From RGIG6353 sp045590615 (GTDB lineage Bacteria; Bacillota; Clostridia; Oscillospirales; SIG627): 35,536 nt of DNA. Under the pieces are notes generated by a model. That model worked only from the letters and a program-made list of their open reading frames with translations. It ran no database searches and was not told the origin of the DNA. A program made the position numbers and the translations under genes. Below are positions 24,649-31,770 of the stretch, in pieces (position 1 is the stretch's first letter; every line of letters begins with the position of its first letter). The DNA lies in NCBI GenBank assembly GCA_045590615.1, contig JAZNRH010000082.1, positions 1-35,536 on the forward strand, in the 5' to 3' direction.

Positions 24649-26133
24649 TCTTTGATGGTATAGCTTCTTGGTCTGATATTTAGGCTCGCAGGTAAGGTTT
24701 ATTCCGAGCTTTTGGAAAACGTTTTCGTCAACGCTTGAGAGAATTACCGTAGAATGAGCCTCGCAGTTACGCAGCTTCGAAAGCTGTTGCATTGCAAGTG
24801 CTGCCGTCTCGTCGGTAACTGCGCTGATTGAAAGGGCGATGAGTATCTCATCTATGTGCAAACGTGGGTTGTGATTTCCGAGCACGTTGACCTTGAGCTG
24901 TTGAATAGGCTCTATAACAGTTGGAGAAATCAAGGTTACGTCGTGGTCTATGTTTGCCAGCGCCTTGAGAGCGTTGAGAATTGCCGCGGCAGATGCGCCA
25001 AGAAGTGATGAGGTTTTGCCGTCTACAATCGTACCGTCAGGGAGCTCTATTGCAACAGCAGGTGCTCCTGTATCCTCTGCTCTCTTAATCGCAACGTCCA
25101 CTATCGGACGTGACTCCTTGGTCACACCAAGCTTATTCATTATAAGCTCCAGCTTTCTGACCTCGCTCTCCTCGGACATTCCCTGTCTGAGTGATGAAAG
25201 AGCCTTATAATATCTTCTTAAAATCTCCTGACACGATGCAGCGCATACGCAATCATCGTCGAATATGCAGTTTCCTGCCATATTTACACCCATATCGGTA
25301 GGGCTCTTATAAGGGGATACTCCGAGAATTTTCTCGAGCATAGCGTTAAGTACGGGGAAAATTTCTACGTCACGGTTGTAGTTTACCGTCGTTTTTCCAT
25401 AGGCTTCGAGATGAAAGGGGTCAATCATATTCATATCATTAAGGTCGGCAGTTGCCGCCTCGTAGGCAAGATTGACGGGATGATTCAAGGGTATATTCCA
25501 GATCGGGAAGGTTTCAAATTTGGCGTAGCCTGCTTTAATTCCTTTTTTGTGGTCGTGATAAAGCTGAGAAAGGCAGGTTGCCATCTTACCACTTCCGGGA
25601 CCCGGAGCTGTAACTACAACGAGAGAACGCTCGGTCTCGATATAATCATTTTTACCAAATCCGTCCTCACTGACAATGAGGGGGATATTTGAAGGATAAT
25701 CGGAAATTATGTAATGACGATAGGATTTAATACCAAGAGAGGCAAGTCTTTTTTCAAAGGCGCAGGCTGCAGGCTGAGAGTTGAAGTGAGTAATTACAAC
25801 ACTACCAACGTAGAGTCCTATTCCTCTGAAGGCGTCGATTAAACGAAGGGCGTCAAGGTCATAGGTTATGCCAAGGTCTCCCCTTCTCTTGTTCTTTTCT
25901 ATAGCATCGGCACTTATAACGATGACAATTTCTGCACTGTCACGAAGCTCCATAAGCATTTTCACCTTACTGTCAGGCTTAAAGCCGGGCAATACTCGTG
26001 AAGCGTGAAAGTCGTCAAACAGCTTGCCACCGAATTCAAGGTACAGCTTGCCACCGAACATTTCTATTCGGTCTCTTATTTTCTGCGACTGCATCGCAAT
26101 GTACTTGTCGTTGTCAAATCCTATCTTGTGCAT
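24646..26133 (-). CDS. DUF1846 (UPF0371) family protein
   Basis: A 495-aa cytosolic protein of the DUF1846/UPF0371 family, common in Firmicutes, with no established biochemical function known to me. It opens with the family start IGFDNDKYIAMQSQKI. A glycine-rich, P-loop-like motif APGPGSGKMAT lies at residues 176-186, within a region predicted to be nucleotide-binding. GMSEESEVRKLELIMNKLG and IELPDGTIVDGKTSSLLGA follow. The ATG at 26133 has GGAGG just upstream. It is transcribed alone; the region before it holds a promoter embraced by an inverted repeat. The gene ends in repeat copy B. Confidence 0.9.
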   Translation of the reverse strand: MHKIGFDNDKYIAMQSQKIRDRIEMFGGKLYLEFGGKLFDDFHASRVLPGFKPDSKVKMLMELRDSAEIVIVISADAIEKNKRRGDLGITYDLDALRLIDAFRGIGLYVGSVVITHFNSQPAACAFEKRLASLGIKSYRHYIISDYPSNIPLIVSEDGFGKNDYIETERSLVVVTAPGPGSGKMATCLSQLYHDHKKGIKAGYAKFETFPIWNIPLNHPVNLAYEAATADLNDMNMIDPFHLEAYGKTTVNYNRDVEIFPVLNAMLEKILGVSPYKSPTDMGVNMAGNCIFDDDCVCAASCQEILRRYYKALSSLRQGMSEESEVRKLELIMNKLGVTKESRPIVDVAIKRAEDTGAPAVAIELPDGTIVDGKTSSLLGASAAAILNALKALANIDHDVTLISPTVIEPIQQLKVNVLGNHNPRLHIDEILIALSISAVTDETAALAMQQLSKLRNCEAHSTVILSSVDENVFQKLGINLTCEPKYQTKKLYHQR

Positions 26134-26187
26134 ACTTCCTCCAAAAATTGCCGAGGACTATAAAAAAGGTGACCCGAAAAACGAAAA

Positions 26188-26229
26188 GAAACGATTTAAT
26201 ATAACGATAAATTTATAGCAAATCGTTTC
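26188..26229 (-). promoter_or_regulatory. Inverted repeat around the DUF1846 promoter -10 box (possible operator)
   Basis: GAAACGATTT (26188-26197) and AAATCGTTTC (26220-26229) are a perfect 10-bp inverted repeat 22 bases apart. The right arm lies in the promoter spacer and the left arm just past the expected start site. A further CGTTT-C-AAACG palindrome abuts the right arm (26224-26234), so the CGTTT unit recurs. Confidence 0.45.
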
Positions 26230-26241
26230 AAACGTTATCAA
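26212..26241 (-). promoter_or_regulatory. Predicted promoter of the DUF1846 gene
   Basis: Minus-strand TTGATA (26236-26241), an 18-base spacer and TATAAA (26212-26217), giving a start near 26205 and a leader of about 70 bases. Confidence 0.6.
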
Positions 26242-26456
26242 CTTATAGAAATTTTGAAAAGTCAAACTTCACAAAACATATTCGTTTTTCTTTGTACAAA
26301 GCTTACCTCTCAACTACGGTAAGCTCGCACAATCTCACGTTTTTTAGACGTCCTGACAAAAAACATAGTCATCTGATATAAATATATCACTTTTTTTCAA
26401 AAAAAGCAATATGTAAAATGGCACAAATTTACTTTGTCTTTTTTGACACTTTGGTA

Positions 26457-27995
26457 TTAATAGGTCCTGAATAGTCGATAAATAGTGAGAACAGACTGCT
26501 CTCTGGTATAATAACCCGTTGGGTTGAACTTATTATTCTGTACTCCACCCATTACTCTTGTGCCTTCGCTGCTGAGCGATGCCGAAACGAAATCAATCGC
26601 ATCCTTGCTCCAGTCAGGAAAGGCATCGGCGTCGGCAAATTCAAGACTCGTTGAATTTGGGGTGACTGCTCCAAGAACCTTGGCTGTACGGTAGAGCATT
26701 ACTGCAGCCTCTTGTCTTGTGATATATCCAATGGCGTCAAACATATTGTTTTCCTTGCCATTTACAATACCAAGTGCGTTTGCTGCAAGAATATTGTCAT
26801 CTGCTCTGTCCTTGAAAGCATTTCTGTTCAAGGTAAGTCCCTTATCCTCAAGAACCTTTTCAATCGGTTTTCCAAGCTTGATTGAAACGAGGTTTACAAC
26901 GAGGTCGCAAAACTCCTCACGGGTCATATTGCTCTGCATTGCATTGCAGATTTCGGGTGTTACGAGCTTGTTTTTATAAGCTGCCTGAGTCTCTGCCTCT
27001 GCCCATGCCGAAACACCGTTCTTTCCAAATGCGTTGGGTCTGTCAATTATTCTGTGAGAGGTCGCCAAAAACTGCTCGCTCATATCAAAGTGACGGTACA
27101 CTATAGAAGAATTCTTCTCCTTCTTACCACCATACGACATATTCTTACAGTCCCAGGTAGTATCCATTATAAGCCAACGACCGTCAACGTAGGCTTCCAC
27201 CCACATGTGATTGGAGGAAATGTCTACAGGCACGTCGCTCCACGCTGTAGGACCGTCTACACCAAGTGTATATCCCTTAACCGTGAAAGCAGGAATTCCT
27301 GCAGAGTTCAGCATTGCAACCGTGAGCTTTGCATAGCCCTCGCAAACACTCACTCTGTCGGTGAGCACCTCAACGGGAGTAAGGGCAGTATAGCTTTTTT
27401 TATTCAATGCATAATCCTTGTCGTAGTAGATATTCTGAACAACCCACTTGTGAATTGCAAATGCCTTCTCGTAATCTGTTTTAAGGTCCTTGATAACCGT
27501 AGAGGTAACCATCTTTACAGCGCTGGGCTGGTTAGTGTTGAGGTGTACGCTCTCGTCTATCCAACCAGACAGCCATTCTGCGTTATTATTATAAACGCTG
27601 TCATTCAATACAAAGTGCCATTCGTCGCCACTCTTAGTAAGCACTACGTCGTCACCGTTGAAAACTCCCGTAAATTCCTCCTCAACGTCTGTACCCAAGT
27701 AAAGTCTGAGCTTGATCGTTTTGCTCGCATTCTCGGGATATTTTATAACGGCGCTAAATCTTATTTCGGGTGTGATATTTATTATATAGTTCTTGTCAAG
27801 CGATATTGCGGCATATTTAATTTCCTTATCGTTCACAATACCCGACACCATTATTCCGTCTTCGGTCATTTCAAATTCAAAGGTGTGCCCTCCGTTATTG
27901 GTGACAAGCTTGTCGGTGTGCATTGCCGACGCAGTAAGTGTCATCACAACAACAAGTAAAGCCGTAATCAAAAGGAACAATATTTTCTTCTTCAT
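26457..27995 (-). CDS. Secreted transglutaminase-like protein with SLH repeats
   Basis: A 512-aa exported protein. A signal peptide (Lys-rich start, hydrophobic residues 5-22, cleavage near ASA-M) precedes a beta-rich region of about 130 residues. A transglutaminase-like domain follows with Cys218 (VSVCEGYAKL), His263 (SSNHMWVEAY) and Asp278 (IMDTTWD) forming the papain-like triad. The C-terminal 160 residues hold S-layer-homology repeats (NMTREEF, YITRQEAAVMLYRTA, FPDWSKDAIDF, YYTREQSVLTIYRLF) that normally anchor proteins to cell-wall polymer. Domains of this kind in bacteria are usually peptidases or peptide-crosslinking enzymes; substrate unknown. It lies 21 bases after the aminopeptidase stop with AGGA before the ATG, so the two probably share a transcript. 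Confidence 0.9.
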   Translation of the reverse strand: MKKKILFLLITALLVVVMTLTASAMHTDKLVTNNGGHTFEFEMTEDGIMVSGIVNDKEIKYAAISLDKNYIINITPEIRFSAVIKYPENASKTIKLRLYLGTDVEEEFTGVFNGDDVVLTKSGDEWHFVLNDSVYNNNAEWLSGWIDESVHLNTNQPSAVKMVTSTVIKDLKTDYEKAFAIHKWVVQNIYYDKDYALNKKSYTALTPVEVLTDRVSVCEGYAKLTVAMLNSAGIPAFTVKGYTLGVDGPTAWSDVPVDISSNHMWVEAYVDGRWLIMDTTWDCKNMSYGGKKEKNSSIVYRHFDMSEQFLATSHRIIDRPNAFGKNGVSAWAEAETQAAYKNKLVTPEICNAMQSNMTREEFCDLVVNLVSIKLGKPIEKVLEDKGLTLNRNAFKDRADDNILAANALGIVNGKENNMFDAIGYITRQEAAVMLYRTAKVLGAVTPNSTSLEFADADAFPDWSKDAIDFVSASLSSEGTRVMGGVQNNKFNPTGYYTREQSVLTIYRLFRTY

Positions 27996-28016
27996 AATCC
28001 TATCCTTCTTTCTGTG

Positions 28017-29243
28017 TTAAAAAGCCCAATTTCCGTTTTCGAATATTAAGACGGTGCCACCGTCCTTTTTGTTCCCCACAACCTTCAAGTCGATCGTTCC
28101 TATCATAAAGTCCTCGTGAACCATAGAGTCATTTATTCCTTTTTGATGGCACTCGTCAAGGGTGAGCTTATCATAGCCCGAAAGGGTGTTCGTATAGCCT
28201 GCACCAAGAGCGAGGTGGCAAGCTGCGTTTTCATCAAAGAGAGTATTATAAAATATAAGCTCTGAATTTCTTATCGGTGAGTCGTATGGCACTAAGGCAC
28301 ATTCGCCCAGCCTTGACGCCCCCTCGTCCATTGTTATGAGCTGATTTAACAGCTCGTCGTTCTTCTTGGCTTTGGCTTCAACCACCTTACCGTTTTCAAA
28401 ACGGATATAGAAGTCCTCGATCATCTGCCCGTTATACGATAACGGCTTAGACGAATAGACGATTCCGTCAGCTTTGTTCTTATCGGGTGAAATAAATACC
28501 TCTTCGCTGGGAATGTTGGCGTTAAAGCTTATTCCCTGCAAGCTATCCTCACAGCCACCCATAAATACTGTTCCGTCGATGAGTCCCACCTTCAAATCAG
28601 TTCCGTTTGACGAATAAAACTCAAGGCTTTCAAGTCCGAGTGAATTGAGATAATCGCACTTGGCACGAACGTTTGCATTGTGCTCCTCCCATGCTTTTAT
28701 AGGATTGTCGCCGTCGGCTCTTGAGGTGTATAAAATCGCCTCCCAAAGTCTCTCGACTGCCTCGTCATCACTCATATCAGGGAACATCTTTTTAGCCCAT
28801 TCCTTGCCGGGAACTGCAGCTATACACCACTGATATCTGTTTTCCATTTTGTCACGATAGGGCTTGATAATCTTATATCTCGCCTGAGTTGCCTTGGCGT
28901 ATTTCTCGGTGTCAATTCCGTCAAGTCCGTCGGGGTCCTCGGAAATGAGATAAATCATACAAGGGAGCTTTTCTGTGCGCAGGGAGAGCTTCTCTTCTTC
29001 CCATTTTTCAACCGTAGAAAGCGTTTCAAGCGAGCGATAAAGATGATGAAGCTTGGTGAGCCTTTGCACGTCCCACTCTACCTCAACCTTCCTTGCTCCT
29101 GCCTTGTAGCACTCTTCTACTACCATAAGCGCAAATTCGGGCTGGTCAAGGTCGGCACGCAAAACTACGTCCTGTCCGGTCTGAACGTTCACTCCCGATT
29201 TTACGATAAGTCTGGCATAATTTTCTAACTTTTTCTGTTCCAT
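28017..29243 (-). CDS. M29-family (thermophilic-type) aminopeptidase
   Basis: A 408-aa cytosolic metallo-aminopeptidase of family M29 (AmpS/PepS type), releasing N-terminal residues from peptides. Family blocks seen include LADLDQPEFALMVVEECYKAGA-like N-terminal sequence, MGGCEDSLQGISFNANIPSEEVF, RLGECALVPYDSPI, FDENAACHLALGAGY and the C-terminal INDSMVHEDFMIGT, which bear the Glu, His and Asp metal ligands. The frame is open to 29297, but that lies upstream of the -10 box. The ATG at 29243 has GAGGAG 8 bases upstream. First gene of a two-gene unit with the transglutaminase/SLH gene. Confidence 0.93.
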   Translation of the reverse strand: MEQKKLENYARLIVKSGVNVQTGQDVVLRADLDQPEFALMVVEECYKAGARKVEVEWDVQRLTKLHHLYRSLETLSTVEKWEEEKLSLRTEKLPCMIYLISEDPDGLDGIDTEKYAKATQARYKIIKPYRDKMENRYQWCIAAVPGKEWAKKMFPDMSDDEAVERLWEAILYTSRADGDNPIKAWEEHNANVRAKCDYLNSLGLESLEFYSSNGTDLKVGLIDGTVFMGGCEDSLQGISFNANIPSEEVFISPDKNKADGIVYSSKPLSYNGQMIEDFYIRFENGKVVEAKAKKNDELLNQLITMDEGASRLGECALVPYDSPIRNSELIFYNTLFDENAACHLALGAGYTNTLSGYDKLTLDECHQKGINDSMVHEDFMIGTIDLKVVGNKKDGGTVLIFENGNWAF

Positions 29244-29268
29244 TGCAAAACTCCTCTCATACATAATT

Positions 29269-29297
29269 ATCATAACACATTTAATTTCTTTTTGCAA
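29269..29297 (-). promoter_or_regulatory. Predicted promoter of the aminopeptidase gene
   Basis: Minus-strand TTGCAA (29292-29297), a 17-base spacer and TATGAT (29269-29274). It places the start about 20 bases before the ribosome binding site and supports the ATG at 29243. Confidence 0.75.
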
Positions 29298-29401
29298 TAG
29301 AATTATTTGCCAATTTACATATTATAATACAAAATTTCGAAGCGTTTTACTCTCATCAGTCACTTAGTCCCAAAAAAGATTTAAGGAAACGATATAATTG
29401 A

Positions 29402-29428
29402 AAAAGGGCGATGTAAAATCGCCCTTTT
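29402..29428 (-). terminator. Terminator after the EF-G-like gene
   Basis: AAAAGGGCGAT / ATCGCCCTTTT, an 11-bp stem with a GTAAA loop on the plus strand, about 70 bases past the stop of the EF-G-like gene. A and T runs on both sides make it usable in both directions. Confidence 0.88.
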
Positions 29429-29497
29429 CGTTGTGTTGATTATTTGATTTTTTCAACCTGAATATTGACAACGCTGTTGCCAATACGTCTAACTATT

Positions 29498-31558
29498 TTA
29501 TTCAACGTCTGCTTTATGCTCAGCAATAATCTTCTGTGCTATGCTTGCCGGAACCTCTCCGTATCTTTCAACAGAGAATTCGAAGCTTGCTCTGCCCTGA
29601 GTTATTGCACGAAGCTGAAGTGAGTAGTTTGCCATTTCGGACTTTGGAACTTCGGCTTCGATGATGCTGGTACCCTTCTGCTCTAAGCTCTGGTCTGTGC
29701 CAAGTACCTTACCACGACGCTTGGTCAAATCACCGATTACGTCGCCCATAAGATTATCGGGAACTGTAACTACAAGTTTTCCGAGAGGCTCGAGAATAAC
29801 GGGGTTAGCATTTTTAAGTCCTTCCTTATAGGCAAGGTGTGCAGCAAGCTTGAATGCCATTTCAGACGAGTCAACGTCGTGATATGAGCCGTCATAGAGG
29901 TTTGCCTTAAGGTTAACTACGGGGAAGCCTGCGAGGACACCCTTTTCCATTGCTTCAATGAGTCCCTTTTCAACTGCAGGGTGGAAATTCTTGGGAACTG
30001 AGCCACCGAAGATTGACTCTGTAAATGTGAGTCCTTCCTCTTCGCCGGGGCCGAATTCAATCTTTACGTGGCCGTACTGACCGTGACCACCGGACTGTTT
30101 CTTGTGCTTACCTTCTGCCTGAACGCTCTTTTTGATTGTCTCTCGGTAAGCGATTTTCTCTTCTGAAAGCTTAACCGACGTGCCGAATCTTGCCTTGAGC
30201 TTTGCAGTAAGTACGTCGAGATGCATTTCGCCAAGACCCGAGATAAGCATCTGCTTGGTCTCTGCGTTATTAACGTAATTAAGGCTCAAATCTTCTTCGA
30301 GAAGCTTTGAAATACCCTGAGAAATCTTGTCCTCATCACCCTTTGCAAGAGGCTCTATTGCCATTGAATGATATGGTCTCGGGAATCTTACCTTACGATA
30401 GGTAACGTCGCCCGATTCCGAAAGGGTATCGTTGGTATTAGCGAAAACGAGCTTTGTGGTAAGACCGATATCACCACATATCATTTCGTCAACCTCGGTC
30501 TGCTTCTTACCTCTTACACAATAAATACGGGCAATTTTTTCTTCCTGTCCGTTACGTGAGTTCTTGAGAAGCTGATCCTTCTTGAGAGTTCCGTTCATAA
30601 CCTTGAAGAAGCTCATCTTACCAACGAAGGGGTCTGCAACCGTCTTGAATATGAAAACAGAGGTTGCGCCTTCGGTATCAATTTCGATATCCTCACCGTC
30701 TTCACCGACCTCATGAGTTCTTGAAACGGGACTCGTAAAGGATTTTGAAACCTTATGCAAGAAATAATCAATACCTTCAAGAGTGACAGCCGAGCCCGAA
30801 AATACGGGTACGATTGTTCCCATCTTAAGTCCTGCCTGAAGAGCATCTGCGATTTCGTCGTCTGTGAACGGAATATCGTCAAAAAACTTAAGCATAAGTT
30901 CGTCACTCGTCTGCGCAAGAGCTTCAAAGAGCATTGCTCTGTATTCCAGAATCCAATCTGCATTAGGGTCGGGAACAGGAATCTCTTCTGCAACGCCGTT
31001 ATTATATTTATAAGCCTTTACCGCGATAATATCAACGTAGCCTACCGTCTTGTGATTTTCAAACAAAGGAACGTAGAGAGGACAGATTGTTTGACCGAAA
31101 AGCTCCTTGAGAGTATTAAGGATAGCTGTGAAGTTGACGTTATCCTCGTCCATACGGTTTATAAAGAACGCCTTCGCAACGCCTGCATCGGTAGCCTTCT
31201 GCCATGCAAGCTCTGCGCCTACCTCAACTCCTGCCTTTGCGTCTATTACTATAACTGCGTTTCTTACAACACGAAGCGCCTGCTCGGTCTCGGCAGCAAA
31301 GTCGAGATAACCCGGTGTATCTATAAAATTAATCTTTTTATTATCATAAAATACAGGGGCAACAGATGCCGAAATTGACATCTCACGCTTTATTTCTTCG
31401 GGGTCAAAGTCACATACTGTGTTGCCTTCTGCAATCTTTCCGAGTCTGTCGGTCTCTTTTACGTAGTAAAGCATTGCTTCTATAAGAGACGTCTTTCCAC
31501 TTCCACCGTGTCCTAAAAGACACACGTTTCTAATTTGTCTTGATATCATGTTCGCCAT
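29498..31558 (-). CDS. Elongation-factor-G-like GTPase (EF-G II type)
   Basis: A 686-aa translational-type GTPase with the five-domain EF-G layout. It differs from canonical EF-G in the GTP site: G1 reads GHGGSGKT (residues 16-23) instead of AHIDAGKT, G3 reads DTPGYLDF (80-87) with Tyr in place of the catalytic His, and G4 reads NRMD (134-137) instead of NKMD. These are marks of the EF-G-like paralogue group often named FusA2/EF-G2, for which a normal translocation role is doubtful. The domain IV region GGHGQYGHVKIEF and C-terminal FEFSVERYGEVP are intact. An AGGAGG site precedes the ATG. It is monocistronic, with its own promoter, a palindrome at the start site and a terminator. No str-operon genes are next to it, so the housekeeping fusA is presumably elsewhere. 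Confidence 0.92.
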   Translation of the reverse strand: MANMISRQIRNVCLLGHGGSGKTSLIEAMLYYVKETDRLGKIAEGNTVCDFDPEEIKREMSISASVAPVFYDNKKINFIDTPGYLDFAAETEQALRVVRNAVIVIDAKAGVEVGAELAWQKATDAGVAKAFFINRMDEDNVNFTAILNTLKELFGQTICPLYVPLFENHKTVGYVDIIAVKAYKYNNGVAEEIPVPDPNADWILEYRAMLFEALAQTSDELMLKFFDDIPFTDDEIADALQAGLKMGTIVPVFSGSAVTLEGIDYFLHKVSKSFTSPVSRTHEVGEDGEDIEIDTEGATSVFIFKTVADPFVGKMSFFKVMNGTLKKDQLLKNSRNGQEEKIARIYCVRGKKQTEVDEMICGDIGLTTKLVFANTNDTLSESGDVTYRKVRFPRPYHSMAIEPLAKGDEDKISQGISKLLEEDLSLNYVNNAETKQMLISGLGEMHLDVLTAKLKARFGTSVKLSEEKIAYRETIKKSVQAEGKHKKQSGGHGQYGHVKIEFGPGEEEGLTFTESIFGGSVPKNFHPAVEKGLIEAMEKGVLAGFPVVNLKANLYDGSYHDVDSSEMAFKLAAHLAYKEGLKNANPVILEPLGKLVVTVPDNLMGDVIGDLTKRRGKVLGTDQSLEQKGTSIIEAEVPKSEMANYSLQLRAITQGRASFEFSVERYGEVPASIAQKIIAEHKADVE

Positions 31559-31614
31559 TTGTTTTTCCTCCTATTGTTTTTTGATAACAATTTTGTATTA
31601 CGCATATCAATTTG

Positions 31615-31635
31615 ATACAAGTAAATTACTTGTAT
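31615..31635. promoter_or_regulatory. Palindrome at the start site of the EF-G-like gene (possible operator)
   Basis: Perfect 9-bp inverted repeat ATACAAGTA / TACTTGTAT with a 3-base centre, directly downstream of the -10 box and covering the expected start near 31631. A second palindrome, TATCAA-T-TTGATA (31604-31616), abuts it. This is the position of a repressor operator; the regulator is unknown. Confidence 0.5.
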
Positions 31636-31637
31636 AT

Positions 31638-31666
31638 ATTATACAATAAAAATCACTGTTATTCAA
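31638..31666 (-). promoter_or_regulatory. Promoter of the EF-G-like gene
   Basis: Minus-strand TTGAAT (31661-31666), a 17-base spacer and TATAAT (31638-31643). Confidence 0.85.
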
Positions 31667-31706
31667 TAGAATTTAGCTATTTTTTTGTCTTGGATATAAC
31701 AAAAAT

Positions 31707-31747
31707 AAAGCCTTGTTTTTGTGCAGGTTTTACAAAAACAAGGCTTT
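31707..31747 (-). terminator. Terminator of the ABC exporter unit
   Basis: Perfect 16-bp stem AAAGCCTTGTTTTTGT / ACAAAAACAAGGCTTT with a 9-base loop, followed on the minus strand by A and five Ts, 23 bases past the stop of the ABC gene. Confidence 0.92.
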
Positions 31748-31770
31748 GTATATGTATTTTTTGTGTCCTT

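Larger units (their letters stand above)
26134..26456. other. 323-base gap between the DUF1846 and transglutaminase genes
   Basis: No coding frame was recognised. On the minus strand it holds a hairpin AGCTTACC / GGTAAGCT with a 10-base loop (arms 26301-26308 and 26319-26326), not followed by a T run. Near 26374 the palindrome TGATATA-AA-TATATCA is followed on the plus strand by C and seven Ts. The promoter and inverted repeat of the DUF1846 gene lie at its left end (separate entries). No known riboswitch was recognised. Confidence 0.6.

Noticed and set aside
26134..26456. Riboswitch upstream of the DUF1846 gene
   Set aside because: Only one moderate hairpin without a terminator tail and no recognisable aptamer sequence.
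27054..27959. Plus-strand open frame of 301 codons
   Set aside because: It is antisense to the transglutaminase/SLH gene, whose motifs, signal peptide and ribosome site are clear.
29438..29510. Short minus-strand frame after the EF-G-like stop that could encode NKIVRRIGNSVVNIQVEKIK
   Set aside because: It has no ribosome site or good start codon, and the EF-G-like protein already ends normally; most likely chance.
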